From UBA2040 sp041751955 (GTDB lineage Bacteria; Bacteroidota; Bacteroidia; Flavobacteriales_D; Crocinitomicaceae), in assembly GCA_041751955.1 (NCBI GenBank), contig JBGSIB010000061.1, forward strand, positions 1 through 64,000: a stretch of 64,000 bases of DNA, read 5' to 3'. The position numbers were made by a program, and so were the translations under genes. The notes beneath the pieces were generated by a model that made no database searches, had not been told where the DNA came from, and worked only from the letters and a program-made list of their open reading frames with translations. This document shows positions 8,150-17,532 of this stretch, in pieces. Within the stretch, counting starts at the first letter, position 1. Each line of letters opens with the position of its first letter.

Positions 8150-9862
8150 ATGATAGTTGAAGCACCCAAACGACAATTTGTAGAAGATAATCTGATCATC
8201 GATTCATGGTCTAAAATAGAACCCTATTTTAAAGATTTAAGTTCTCGAGAACTAACTTCGATTGACGATTTTACGAAATGGCTAAAAGACAAAAGTGAAT
8301 TGGAGGCTATTTTGGAAGAAGATGTAGCCTGGCGTTATATTCGAATGACAATAGATACAACGGATCAAAGCTTGTCGGATAAATACTCCTTTTTTGTCAC
8401 CGAGATTGCCCCGTTGGCTGCACCATATGACGATGTATTGAATAAAAAGTTGATGGATTGCCCATTTAAAAAGGACTTGGAGCATAACGATGCCTACAAA
8501 ATATATTTTCGATCTGTAGAGAAAAGTATAGCTCTTTTCCGCGAAGAAAACATTCCCTTAAATACGGCTATCCAAGAGAAAAGTAAAGAATATGGAGCTA
8601 TTTCGGCAGGGCAGAACATTGAATGGGAGGGCAAAATATTAACCATGCAACAAGCGTCCAATTTATTGAAAAAACAAGACGCCACAACTCGAAAACTTGC
8701 TTTTGAGAAAATGTCCGACAGACGCGCGGAAGATATAGAGAAGTTGGAAACGCTTTTTGATGAATTGATTCAACTGAGACATCAAGTAGCGCTTAATGCC
8801 GGATACGAGAATTTTAGAGATTACAAATTCGATGCACTTGGGCGCTTTGATTATACCAAAGAAGATTGCTTTAATTTTCATCAAGCTATTAAGGAAAATA
8901 TTGTTCCCATTGTGCGTGAATTGCAAAAAGAGCATTTGACCAAAATTGGTGGAGACCAATTAAAACCTTGGGATTTAGATGTTGACCCAGACGGAAAAGA
9001 ACCTCTTCAGCCATTTGAAAATGGTAGCGAATTGCTTGACAAAACGAAGCGGATTTTTCATAAAATCGACAATTACTGCGGCGATTGTTTGGATACGATG
9101 GACGAAATGGAGCATCTCGATCTTGATTCTAAAAATGGAAAAGCACCCGGAGGATACAATTATCCTTTATACGAAGTTGGGGTTCCTTTTATCTTTATGA
9201 ATGCTGCTGGTGCACAGCGCGATGTAGTGACCATGGTACATGAGGGTGGGCATGCGGTTCATTCGTTTTTATCCAAAGATTTGGACTTGACTTCATTTAA
9301 AAACCTACCTTCGGAAGTGGCTGAATTGGCTTCAATGTCCATGGAATTGCTTTCTATGGAGCATTGGAACGAATTCTATACCAACGAAGACGAATTAAAA
9401 CGTGCCAAGAAAGAGCAATTGGTTGGCCTACTGAAAGTTCTCCCATGGATTGCAACAATAGACGCTTTTCAGCATTGGATTTATGAAAACCCGACACACT
9501 CGCGCGAAGAAAGAAAAACATACTGGCAAAATCTACAAGAACAATACGGCAATCCATTTGTGAATTGGAGTGGATACGAAGACAATCGCAATTTTACATG
9601 GCATAGGCAACTTCATTTGTTTGAAGTACCATTCTATTACATTGAATATGGAATTGCCCAATTAGGAGCAATTGGTGTCTGGAAAAACTCTCTGGAAAAC
9701 AAGGAAAAAGCTTTGTACGATTACAAAGCAGCTCTAAAATTGGGTTACACGAAAGACATACCAAGTATTTACGAAACAGCCAACTTGAAATTTGATTTTA
9801 GCTCAGAAACCATTCAGAACTTATCTAAGTTCGTGCAGTTTGAATTAGAAAAGGTGAGTTAA
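8150..9862 (+). CDS. M3 family oligoendopeptidase (PepF-like)
   Basis: A 570-aa cytoplasmic zinc metallopeptidase. The zinc-binding HEGGH motif is at residues 364-368 (MVHEGGHAVHSF), and the third ligand is expected in the downstream SEVAELASMSMELL segment, where the Glu of ELAS aligns with the family. Members degrade short peptides of about 7-17 residues and help recycle peptides. Length and domain order (helical N-terminal lobe, catalytic C-terminal lobe) match the PepF/M3B family. It starts only 11 bases after the preceding terminator T-run, so its promoter must overlap that terminator or expression relies on read-through. Confidence 0.9.
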   Translation: MIVEAPKRQFVEDNLIIDSWSKIEPYFKDLSSRELTSIDDFTKWLKDKSELEAILEEDVAWRYIRMTIDTTDQSLSDKYSFFVTEIAPLAAPYDDVLNKKLMDCPFKKDLEHNDAYKIYFRSVEKSIALFREENIPLNTAIQEKSKEYGAISAGQNIEWEGKILTMQQASNLLKKQDATTRKLAFEKMSDRRAEDIEKLETLFDELIQLRHQVALNAGYENFRDYKFDALGRFDYTKEDCFNFHQAIKENIVPIVRELQKEHLTKIGGDQLKPWDLDVDPDGKEPLQPFENGSELLDKTKRIFHKIDNYCGDCLDTMDEMEHLDLDSKNGKAPGGYNYPLYEVGVPFIFMNAAGAQRDVVTMVHEGGHAVHSFLSKDLDLTSFKNLPSEVAELASMSMELLSMEHWNEFYTNEDELKRAKKEQLVGLLKVLPWIATIDAFQHWIYENPTHSREERKTYWQNLQEQYGNPFVNWSGYEDNRNFTWHRQLHLFEVPFYYIEYGIAQLGAIGVWKNSLENKEKALYDYKAALKLGYTKDIPSIYETANLKFDFSSETIQNLSKFVQFELEKVS

Positions 9863-9944
9863 TGAGCAATTGATTCTTCTTTTTGAAGATACGTTTTTTA
9901 TCATTTATTTAACGTAAAAAAAAATCCATGTTCAAAAAAACAAA

Positions 9945-9952
9945 TACCTTTG
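9945..9952 (+). promoter_or_regulatory. -7 box (TACCTTTG) for small lipoprotein gene
   Basis: TACCTTTG matches TAnnTTTG and lies 16 bases before the ATG at 9969, predicting a leader of roughly a dozen bases. Confidence 0.5.
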
Positions 9953-9968
9953 ACGAGTATTTCAACAA

Positions 9969-10316
9969 ATGAAAAAACCTATTAGCATATTGCTAAAGTC
10001 TTTCGGAGTTATTTTAGTCTCCTTCATAATTTCATGTGGAACTTCTTATTCCGCCAGTGAATTTTTATATTCAGAGGTACTTGAAACAGAAGAAGAGGCT
10101 GAAAGCATATATGCTGATTTCAACGTAGCCTCTTTCGATATTGAATATTCTGGTTTAGACGGATCGAAAAAAGCTCAAACCAACCAAGCGGCTCCGCTAG
10201 AATTCAAAAGAAATTATTATTCAAAACATACCATCGAGTTTTGTGGTTCCGAAACAGGCTTTGTTCCTGCGGTTCCGCGTTATATTCTCAACTGTTCGTT
10301 GGTCGTTTATTCTTAA
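9969..10316 (+). CDS. small lipoprotein of unknown function
   Basis: A 115-aa protein with a lipoprotein signal peptide: basic start, hydrophobic stretch, and lipobox FIISC with the acylated Cys at residue 23. The mature part is about 90 residues and polar, with an acidic cluster (ETEEEAESIYADF) and two further cysteines in IEFCGSETG and YILNCSL that might form a disulfide. I do not recognise the family. It precedes dabA by 74 bases and has its own promoter box, so it may or may not be co-transcribed with the carbon-uptake genes. A short inverted repeat (CCTAA-N7-TTAGG, 10319-10335) follows its stop. Confidence 0.6.
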   Translation: MKKPISILLKSFGVILVSFIISCGTSYSASEFLYSEVLETEEEAESIYADFNVASFDIEYSGLDGSKKAQTNQAAPLEFKRNYYSKHTIEFCGSETGFVPAVPRYILNCSLVVYS

Positions 10317-10390
10317 TACCTAAAATACGATTAGGATTCATCATCGTGAGTCTAGATTAAGTTCTTTTTACGTATTTAATAAACATTTTC

Positions 10391-12883
10391 ATGCATAAAA
10401 TATTTAGTGCAGAGGAAAGCTTGAGTAAAATCAAGCATTATCTGCCCGCACAGTTTCCTTTAAAGGACTTTGTGCATCACAATACATTACACGCTTTTCA
10501 GGATAAGCCATTTTTTCAGGCTTTGCAATTTGCCAACGAAATCTTTGGTTATAAGTCGTCGCTTTCTTTCAACGAGTATCGCGGTTTTCATGAAAAGGGC
10601 GCTATTTCTGACCAAGTTATCGATTATGTCCTTTCAAATTCAGAATCAGTTGTTCCTTTAGCAGAAAGAAAAACGCTTCTATTTGAATTACAAGATGCTC
10701 AAGGCTACCAAAGAAGAATAGGTAACTTGCGTAAACTTTGGAAAACAGAGTTAAAAACTGATTTGAACACTCTGGTGCATCTGAATCTATTCAAATTGGT
10801 AGGTTCATATTTGGATCAAGGAATCAGTGCACGCCAATTTCCTAGTAGCAAAAAAGGACTACTCAATGCCATTGCCGATATTGAAGACAACACATTCTTC
10901 GAATTTTTCCATTCCAAACGGATAAAGAAATTGTTATTCAAGTCCGACAAGAACATTGAAGACTTGCTGGAAATTTTGGTTGGAGATGCTGCTCTTTATG
11001 AACAATATCTTTTCGATCAACAGTTTTCTCATCCTGGTTGGTCTGGCATGGTGGCTGTCATTGAAAGTCAACCGAGTACTTTGTTTGACAAAAAGAAAAT
11101 TTCATTCGAAGAATTCGTTTATTTGGATTTGCTGCTAGAAATTGATGCTTTGGACAGTATTTTCGGAGAAGGCAAATGGAAAAGTTTAAGTGAATTGAAA
11201 AAAACTGAACCCATTGACATTTGCGCTGAATTGGAATTTTCTTTGGATTGGGAAGTTAAATCTTGGTGGCAAAAAGCACTGGAATTCAGCTATTTTGATC
11301 AAGTTCTAAAAGGATTAACTCAAACCCAAAATACGCCGACAATCGAGGATGTTCCTTCTTTTCAGGCCTATTTCTGTATTGATGATCGTGAAGAATCTAT
11401 TCGCCGTAACATTGAATTGGTTGACCCCAAATGCAAGACTCTCGGTACACCAGCTTTTTTCAACTTACCGATATTTTATCGTCCTGCTGGAGGAAAATTC
11501 AACACGAAGGTCTGCCCTTTTCCTGTGTCACCAGAACATATTATACGTGACGACAGCAGCTCAGAAAAAAACAGACGAGATCTGCACTTTCATCAAAGTT
11601 CCAATAACTTTTTCAGTGGTTGGATGATTACCCAAACCATGGGTTTTTGGTCGGCTATGAAATTGTTCATCAATGTTTTTAAACCGACCGTTTCGCCTGG
11701 ACATTCTTCTTCTCTTGAACACATGTCTCATCGCTCCAATTTAATTATTGAAAACTTAGATGGAAGTGAATTTGATGGATTCAAAGAAGGATTTACCATG
11801 GACGAAATGTGCAACATCGTATATTCAGAATTGAATCGTACAGGTTTAGTGAAAAATTTCGCTCCAATTGTTTATCTGTTTGGTCATGGTGGAAGTAGTA
11901 CAAATAATCCTTATTACGCCGGGTATAATTGTGGCGCTTGTTCTGGTCGACCTAGTTCTTTAAATGCACGTGTCTTTTCTGCAATGGCAAACAAACCTGA
12001 AGTTAGAGCATTTTTAAAAGCGAAGAATATTGATATTCCTGATAAAACTCAATTCCTAGGTGCGTTGCACGATACGACGAGAGATGAATTTGTTTTCTAC
12101 GATTTGAGTTTGCTTTCTTCAGAGAATGCAAAACTCCATGAAACGAATTTGAGTACATTCAATAAAGCTTTGGAAAACAACGCTAAAGAGCGTGCAAGAC
12201 AGTTCATTTCTATTGATATCAAACAACCGATTGCTAAAGTTCACCTACAAGTGAAGAAAAGATCCGTTGCCTTGTTCGAGCCAAGACCAGAGCTCAATCA
12301 TTCCAACAACTGTCTTTGCATTGTTGGATCACGTGAACGTACTCAGAATCTATTCCTTGATCAACGGGCATTTTTAAATTCTTACGATTGGAAATTAGAT
12401 CCTACCGGTGAATCTTTATTAACAATACTCAATGCTGCCTCACCAGTTTGCGGAGGTATCAACCTAGAATATTATTTCTCTAGGGTGGATAATGAAAACT
12501 TCGGTTCTGGAAGTAAATTACCGCATAATGTGGTTGGCCTTTTTGGCGTTGCCAATGGTATTGAAGGTGATTTGAGAACAGGTTTGCCTATTCAAATGGT
12601 GGAGGTTCACGACCCTATGCGATTGATGATGATTGTTGAACAAAAACCTCAAGTTGTTCTAGAGGTAATTCACAAAAATCCAAAAACGCTCGAGTGGTAC
12701 CAAAACGAATGGGTTATTTTATCTGCGATTGATCCTGAAACTGGAGAAGCTTTTGTTTATACAAACGGTGTTTTCGAAAAATACGCACCACTCGCAAATG
12801 AATTGAAAAGTGTAGACAATTTGGTGCCCATTTTTGAATCTACATCCGAGAATTTACCTGTATTCAATCTTATAGAGTCATGA
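10391..12883 (+). CDS. dabA: DabA, inorganic carbon accumulation subunit (DUF2309)
   Basis: An 830-aa DUF2309-family protein. In characterised DAB complexes DabA is a beta-carbonic-anhydrase-like zinc protein that, coupled to DabB, converts CO2 to bicarbonate vectorially using an ion gradient. The zinc site appears intact: Cys329 and Asp331 in FCIDDRE, His499 in YLFGHGG and Cys514 in GYNCGACSGR. The 15-residue His-Cys spacing equals that reported for the Halothiobacillus enzyme (H524, C539). No signal peptide is seen, as expected for a cytoplasmic subunit docked on the membrane. Its stop overlaps the start of dabB by 4 nt (ATGA), implying coupled translation. Function is inferred from family and conserved ligands. 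Confidence 0.92.
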   Translation: MHKIFSAEESLSKIKHYLPAQFPLKDFVHHNTLHAFQDKPFFQALQFANEIFGYKSSLSFNEYRGFHEKGAISDQVIDYVLSNSESVVPLAERKTLLFELQDAQGYQRRIGNLRKLWKTELKTDLNTLVHLNLFKLVGSYLDQGISARQFPSSKKGLLNAIADIEDNTFFEFFHSKRIKKLLFKSDKNIEDLLEILVGDAALYEQYLFDQQFSHPGWSGMVAVIESQPSTLFDKKKISFEEFVYLDLLLEIDALDSIFGEGKWKSLSELKKTEPIDICAELEFSLDWEVKSWWQKALEFSYFDQVLKGLTQTQNTPTIEDVPSFQAYFCIDDREESIRRNIELVDPKCKTLGTPAFFNLPIFYRPAGGKFNTKVCPFPVSPEHIIRDDSSSEKNRRDLHFHQSSNNFFSGWMITQTMGFWSAMKLFINVFKPTVSPGHSSSLEHMSHRSNLIIENLDGSEFDGFKEGFTMDEMCNIVYSELNRTGLVKNFAPIVYLFGHGGSSTNNPYYAGYNCGACSGRPSSLNARVFSAMANKPEVRAFLKAKNIDIPDKTQFLGALHDTTRDEFVFYDLSLLSSENAKLHETNLSTFNKALENNAKERARQFISIDIKQPIAKVHLQVKKRSVALFEPRPELNHSNNCLCIVGSRERTQNLFLDQRAFLNSYDWKLDPTGESLLTILNAASPVCGGINLEYYFSRVDNENFGSGSKLPHNVVGLFGVANGIEGDLRTGLPIQMVEVHDPMRLMMIVEQKPQVVLEVIHKNPKTLEWYQNEWVILSAIDPETGEAFVYTNGVFEKYAPLANELKSVDNLVPIFESTSENLPVFNLIES

Positions 12884-14745
12884 AAGAATTAATCATATCA
12901 TTCATCGGAATTCCTTTGCTTGGATTTATCATTAGCTTGTTAATCCCCAAAACAAAAGAAAAAACAATTTCTTACACCGCTTTTGTAACGGCAGGAATTG
13001 GAGCGATTGCCATTACGGTCTTTACGATTACATGGATTGTATTTGGTGCTCCCACTCTAAATATTAATGAAATAACCTTGTACAAAAGCGAACACTACGT
13101 TTTCTACATTGACTTATTTTTTGATAAAGTAACAGCTGTTTATTTGTTGTTTTCTAGTATACTGGCATATTTGATTGCGTTGTATAGTAGATATTATCTG
13201 CACCGTGAAAGTGGATACAAACGATTTTTCAATACGATGTTGCTCTTTATGATGGGAATCAATTTAATTATTCTTTCCGGAAATTTTGAGACGCTTTTCA
13301 TTGGTTGGGAAATACTAGGAATATCCTCATTTCTTTTAATTGCTTTTTATCGAGAACGTTATCTGCCTGTCAGAAATGCGCTAAAGGTTTATTCTATCTA
13401 TCGATTAGCAGATATAGGCTTATTGCTAGCCATGTGGTTGATGCATCATCTGTGGCACGAAAACATAACGTTTTTACAACTGAACAATGTAGAGCTAATT
13501 CAATCAAAACTAGCTGAAAATCAAATTGTTGGAATCGTTATTTGCTATGCTATCATTCTAGCAGCAGCAGCAAAATCTGCGCAATTTCCTTTTTCCAGCT
13601 GGCTGCCTCGTGCTATGGAAGGTCCAACTCCGTCGAGTGCCATTTTTTACGGTTCAGTGGCGGTGCACATTGGTGTATACTTGTTATTGCGCACCTATCC
13701 GTTTTGGAGTTCCATAGAATTTATCAAATGGAATGTCATCGGTATGGGACTGACAACCGCTATTTTGGCTTCTGTCGCGGCAAAGGTTCAAACTTCAGTT
13801 AAAGCCCAAATTGCTTATTCATCCATAACACAAATTGGAATCGTTTTTATCGAGGTTGCACTTGGTTTCCATTGGCTCGCCTTGATCCATATGTCTGGAA
13901 ATGCATTTTTACGAGCATATCAGCTTTTAATCAGTCCGTCGATAGTTACGTATTTGATACGTGAACAGTTCTTTAATTTCAAACCCAAAAAGGAAATTAA
14001 AGCTTCTGGAAGAAAGAGAATCATTCAAAATTCTTTATTTGTTATCGGGATAAAAGAATGGAAACTGGATGGTATCCTATACATTTATCTCTGGTCACCA
14101 ATGAAAAAAATCGGGAATTCTTTCCGTTTTCTGAATGGCAAAAATGTTCTCATTTTTTCAGTGATTGTATTTTCCGCCTCTATATGGATAATTGGTTCTG
14201 AAACGCATTTGCCCAACATAATTGCGTATGCCATTCCTGAAATTTTTGGAGGAATATCCTTGATACTGGTTCTAAAAGCATTCTCAGAGCGTAAAAACGT
14301 TTTTTTCGCATGGGAAATGATTGTTCTTAGCCACTTTTGGATAGCAACGGCCGTAGGATTTAATGAAGCTTTTAGTCTTTCAGATACTTATTTCTATCTG
14401 AGCGGTGTTGTATTGGCCGGAGCGATTGGATATTATTTTTTGAAACGAATAAAATCCAGAGAAACATTTGATTTAAATGACTTTTACGGTCACTCCTACA
14501 ACCACAAATGGCTTTCTTTCGGTTTTCTGCTCACGTGCTTGGCAATGGCTGGTTTTCCAATTACAACCACCTTCTTGGGTGAAGATTTACTCTTTACGCA
14601 CATCCATGAAAATCAGATTGTATTGGCCGCTTTTGTTTCCCTGAATTTCGTAATTGTTGGAATTGCATTGATGCGCATGTATGCGAGAATTTTTCTTGGA
14701 CCGAATAAAAAAGGATATCATCCTGTCCCCTTAAGGGATGCATAA
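12880..14745 (+). CDS. dabB: DabB, NuoL/MrpA-like membrane subunit of DAB complex
   Basis: A 621-aa polytopic membrane protein of the proton-conducting NuoL/MrpA family. Typical motifs are GWEILGISSFLLIAFYRER (about residues 142-160) and FPFSSWLPRAMEGPTPSSA (about 236-255), which contain the charged residues of antiporter-like subunits. It stands beside dabA rather than in a nuo or mrp operon, so I assign it to DabB, which energises CO2 hydration by cation influx. It contains a hydrophilic stretch at about 355-390 (NFKPKKEIKASGRKR) likely facing the cytoplasm. The start overlaps dabA, and the SulP gene follows 52 bases later. Confidence 0.9.
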   Translation: MKELIISFIGIPLLGFIISLLIPKTKEKTISYTAFVTAGIGAIAITVFTITWIVFGAPTLNINEITLYKSEHYVFYIDLFFDKVTAVYLLFSSILAYLIALYSRYYLHRESGYKRFFNTMLLFMMGINLIILSGNFETLFIGWEILGISSFLLIAFYRERYLPVRNALKVYSIYRLADIGLLLAMWLMHHLWHENITFLQLNNVELIQSKLAENQIVGIVICYAIILAAAAKSAQFPFSSWLPRAMEGPTPSSAIFYGSVAVHIGVYLLLRTYPFWSSIEFIKWNVIGMGLTTAILASVAAKVQTSVKAQIAYSSITQIGIVFIEVALGFHWLALIHMSGNAFLRAYQLLISPSIVTYLIREQFFNFKPKKEIKASGRKRIIQNSLFVIGIKEWKLDGILYIYLWSPMKKIGNSFRFLNGKNVLIFSVIVFSASIWIIGSETHLPNIIAYAIPEIFGGISLILVLKAFSERKNVFFAWEMIVLSHFWIATAVGFNEAFSLSDTYFYLSGVVLAGAIGYYFLKRIKSRETFDLNDFYGHSYNHKWLSFGFLLTCLAMAGFPITTTFLGEDLLFTHIHENQIVLAAFVSLNFVIVGIALMRMYARIFLGPNKKGYHPVPLRDA

Positions 14746-14797
14746 AATTAGACTATAAAATATATCAAATATTATAAACGAATTAACTCAAAATCAA

Positions 14798-16381
14798 ATG
14801 AATACAATTAAAACATCTCCAAAAGGACTTCAAGGTTTGAAGGCTCATTTTAAATCTGATATGACTTCAGGATTTTTGGTCTTCCTCCTCGCTCTTCCGC
14901 TAAGTTTGGGAATTGCAAAAGCTAGTGGATTTCCAGCGGCAATGGGTGTACTAACCGCTATGATTGGTGGTTTATTTACTATCTTTTTCAAAGTATCGGA
15001 ATTATCCATTAAAGGTCCAGCTGCTGGATTGATTACAATTGCGGCAGCAGCAGTTGCCGAATTTGGCGGAGGAGATCAAGGCTGGAAAATAGTTTGTGCG
15101 CTCATCGTTGTGATGGCACTTTTACAAATCTTACTCGGATTACTAAAATTGGGATCCTTGAGCGATTTTTTTCCTCATTCAGCCGTTCATGGTATGTTGG
15201 CTGCGATTGGTTTAATCATCATTGCCAAACAAGTACCCGTGCTTTTAGGAGACGACCCAACGCTTTATAAAGGCGAAGGACCTATCGAACTTTTAATGGA
15301 TATCCCAAGATTCATCATGCATGCGCACTGGCACATAGCTGCTATCGGATTAATTGGTGTGATCATTATGTTTGTTTTTCCATTCTTGAAAATTAATTTT
15401 TTGAAGAAAGTACCTGCACCAATGATTGTACTATTAATCGCAGTTCCTTTAACTATCGTATGGCATTTTAAACAAACAGAGCCTGCTTATTCATTGGTTG
15501 AAATCGGAAATTTCTGGGGAAGCTTAGATTTTAATGTTGATTTCTCAGCGATGGCAACTTTCCCATTCTGGAAATACGTGATCATGTTTCTGTTCGTTAG
15601 TACTTTAGAATCTTTACTGACAGTTAAAGCTGTGGATAGTTTAGATCCAGAAAAACGTCAATCGAATTACAATGGTGATTTAATAGGACAAGGTGCTGGT
15701 AACTTTGTTTCTGGTCTATTTGGTGGCTTACCAATGATTTCTGAAGTTGTTCGTAGCTCAGCAAATATTGGCTTCGGAGCAAAATCAAAATGGTCTAACT
15801 TTTTCCATGGTGTATTCTTACTCATCGCGATGATATTCTTAATTCCTGTTATTGAATTGATACCAAACGCTGCATTAGCTGCCATGCTTATTTATGCAGG
15901 ATTCAGACTTGCCGCGCCAAGAGAATTTATTCATACCTACCATATTGGAAAAGAGCAATTGGCCATTTTCTTAACAACTATAATCGTTACGCTTGCTGAG
16001 GATTTACTTTTGGGCATATTCGCAGGAATATTGGTCAAATTTATTTTCCATTTGGTCAATGGTGTTAAATTCTCCAACCTTTTTAAAGCGAGATTTGAAA
16101 TGAATTCAACTGACAAAAACACAACACTTTTGATAAAAGATTCAGCCATTTTCTCCAATTTGATATCTTTCAAAAAACAATTGATGACCATACCGATCGA
16201 AAATGACATTCATATCGATTTTTCACAAGCGAAGTTAATCGATCACTCTTTCATGAGTTTTATTCATCAATATCAAGCGGAAAGAAAAGAGAATGGACAA
16301 GCCTGCGAAATCATTGGTCTTGAAAATCACAAACCTTTTTCAATACATCCATTAGCGACTCGAAAACTGGTTAAAAAATAA
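14798..16381 (+). CDS. SulP family anion (probable bicarbonate) transporter
   Basis: A 527-aa SLC26/SulP transporter with hydrophobic segments through residue 420 and a short C-terminal STAS-like domain (about 435-520). Family features include the N-terminal SGFLVFLLALPLSLGIAKA segment and LSIKGPAAGLITI. SulP proteins carry sulfate, bicarbonate or other anions. The position directly after dabA-dabB and before a terminator suggests a three-gene unit, so bicarbonate is the favoured substrate (compare BicA); this is inference from context. SulP/carbonic anhydrase fusions and pairs are common in bacteria; here DabA would supply the hydratase activity. Confidence 0.88.
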   Translation: MNTIKTSPKGLQGLKAHFKSDMTSGFLVFLLALPLSLGIAKASGFPAAMGVLTAMIGGLFTIFFKVSELSIKGPAAGLITIAAAAVAEFGGGDQGWKIVCALIVVMALLQILLGLLKLGSLSDFFPHSAVHGMLAAIGLIIIAKQVPVLLGDDPTLYKGEGPIELLMDIPRFIMHAHWHIAAIGLIGVIIMFVFPFLKINFLKKVPAPMIVLLIAVPLTIVWHFKQTEPAYSLVEIGNFWGSLDFNVDFSAMATFPFWKYVIMFLFVSTLESLLTVKAVDSLDPEKRQSNYNGDLIGQGAGNFVSGLFGGLPMISEVVRSSANIGFGAKSKWSNFFHGVFLLIAMIFLIPVIELIPNAALAAMLIYAGFRLAAPREFIHTYHIGKEQLAIFLTTIIVTLAEDLLLGIFAGILVKFIFHLVNGVKFSNLFKARFEMNSTDKNTTLLIKDSAIFSNLISFKKQLMTIPIENDIHIDFSQAKLIDHSFMSFIHQYQAERKENGQACEIIGLENHKPFSIHPLATRKLVKK

Positions 16382-16402
16382 TCAATTCAAATCTGAAATT
16401 TC

Positions 16403-16434
16403 AAAAGCCCATTTTTAATCGAATGGGCTTTTTT
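16403..16434 (+). terminator. terminator of dabA-dabB-sulP unit
   Basis: AAAAGCCCATT (16403-16413) pairs with AATGGGCTTTT (16422-16432), followed by further T; 22 bases after the SulP stop. Confidence 0.8.
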
Positions 16435-16444
16435 CATTTATAGA

Positions 16445-16480
16445 TAAAAAAAATAGGAATGAAAAATTTTCATCCCTATT
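16445..16480 (-). terminator. terminator of tRNA-Met transcript
   Basis: On the minus strand a 14-bp stem with one mismatch (16467-16480 with 16452-16465) is followed by a T-run (complement of 16445-16452). It starts 12 bases past the tRNA 3' end. Confidence 0.75.
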
Positions 16481-16492
16481 CTCTTTGTTTTG

Positions 16493-16566
16493 TAGCGAGA
16501 GGGAGATTTGAACTCCCGACCTCCGGGTTATGAATCCGGCGCTCTAACCAACTGAGCTACCTCGCC
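16493..16566 (-). tRNA. tRNA-Met (CAT), elongator type
   Basis: A 74-nt cloverleaf on the minus strand. The acceptor stem is GGCGAGG with TCTCGCT (G-U at both ends), the D-arm contains AGCTCAGTTGGTTAGAGC, the anticodon loop is TTCATAA, and the T-arm is GGGAGTTCAAATCTCCC. CCA is not encoded. The anticodon CAT could mean elongator Met, initiator Met or lysidine-modified Ile. The terminal wobble pair, lack of three consecutive G-C pairs at the base of the anticodon stem and similarity to Bacteroidota elongator genes favour elongator methionine. Confidence 0.92.
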
Positions 16567-16637
16567 AAATAATATTAACTTCAATTCCGACGCTCTATCT
16601 CCGCCGATCCACAAGTGAAAAACCGTGTTTCGGGGTG

Positions 16638-16645
16638 CAAATATA
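16638..16645 (-). promoter_or_regulatory. -7 box (TATATTTG) of tRNA-Met gene
   Basis: TATATTTG on the minus strand matches TAnnTTTG. A start about 4-5 bases later would give the precursor tRNA a 5' leader of roughly 67 nt to be removed by RNase P. Confidence 0.5.
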
Positions 16646-16701
16646 ATGGTTTTTTAATTTTTTCAACTCCTTAGGAATTGATTTTTTCTAAAAAACTTTT
16701 C

Positions 16702-17451
16702 TTACGAACGATCTTCCTCGTAAAGCACTTTTGTATTGTGTTTTAAAGTTCTTAAAATCAACGAAATGGAAAGTGCAACAATAATTACTATTGTGTAATT
16801 CATATTCCATTCTAGCTTTCCATCAGCAAAGAAATTTCTTAATAAGTCAACAAACAAAAATCCTATTATGGTTGCGGTAACACCTGAATACTCTCGCCGC
16901 AATATAGTTTTCAAGGAAAATGAAATAGGACTTTTAACATAATTTTTTCCGCTAGGCCAGAACGCAGGAACGGTAATTGACCAATCCAAATATTCTTTTC
17001 CGAATTTTTTTTCTAAAAATCGTTCCTCTGCAAACATTATACGCTCATAATAAAGCCAAAACAGCAATGAAACGACAACGATGTACCAAATATTAAAAGT
17101 GTACATAACAATTCCGATCCACATAAAATAATTTCCCAAATAAAGCGGGTGACGGACGGTTGAATAAATTCCTTTTGTATTCAAGGCTTCAGCAACTTGT
17201 TCTTTGGTATTTCTACCGGAGGTGTTTTTATTACTGGTTCCAATAGCTATTCCCCTAATTACTTGACCTGTGAAAGAAATTAACGAACAGATTATCAACA
17301 GTGTCCAAAAAACCGCATCATTTGATTCAACAAATTGATAATCAGTAAAATAAACAACAGGTATTGCCAAAACAAAAAGCAAGACAGGTATCTGCCCCCT
17401 ATATTTGAATAGGAGATTTCCGTTTTTTTCTAAAGAGTGGATTAATGCCAT
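16702..17451 (-). CDS. ICMT/PEMT-like membrane methyltransferase
   Basis: A 249-aa integral membrane protein with several hydrophobic segments. It carries the conserved isoprenylcysteine/phospholipid methyltransferase signature GIYSTVRHPLYLGNYFMWIG (about residues 93-112), followed by EERFLEKKFGKEYLDW, which binds SAM and the polar substrate. Bacterial members methylate lipids or lipid A phosphate; the Leptospira LmtA lipid A 1-phosphate methyltransferase and Bacteroidota relatives belong here. I cannot tell lipid A from phospholipid or other substrates. It is alone on the minus strand between tRNA-Met and a divergent START-like gene. Confidence 0.8.
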   Translation of the reverse strand: MALIHSLEKNGNLLFKYRGQIPVLLFVLAIPVVYFTDYQFVESNDAVFWTLLIICSLISFTGQVIRGIAIGTSNKNTSGRNTKEQVAEALNTKGIYSTVRHPLYLGNYFMWIGIVMYTFNIWYIVVVSLLFWLYYERIMFAEERFLEKKFGKEYLDWSITVPAFWPSGKNYVKSPISFSLKTILRREYSGVTATIIGFLFVDLLRNFFADGKLEWNMNYTIVIIVALSISLILRTLKHNTKVLYEEDRS

Positions 17452-17532
17452 TGAAAAGATTTAAGTATATTTCGAAAAATTGACCTTGCCTGTATTAAGC
17501 AAGTGCGAAGTTAAAATTAATTACTGATTTAC

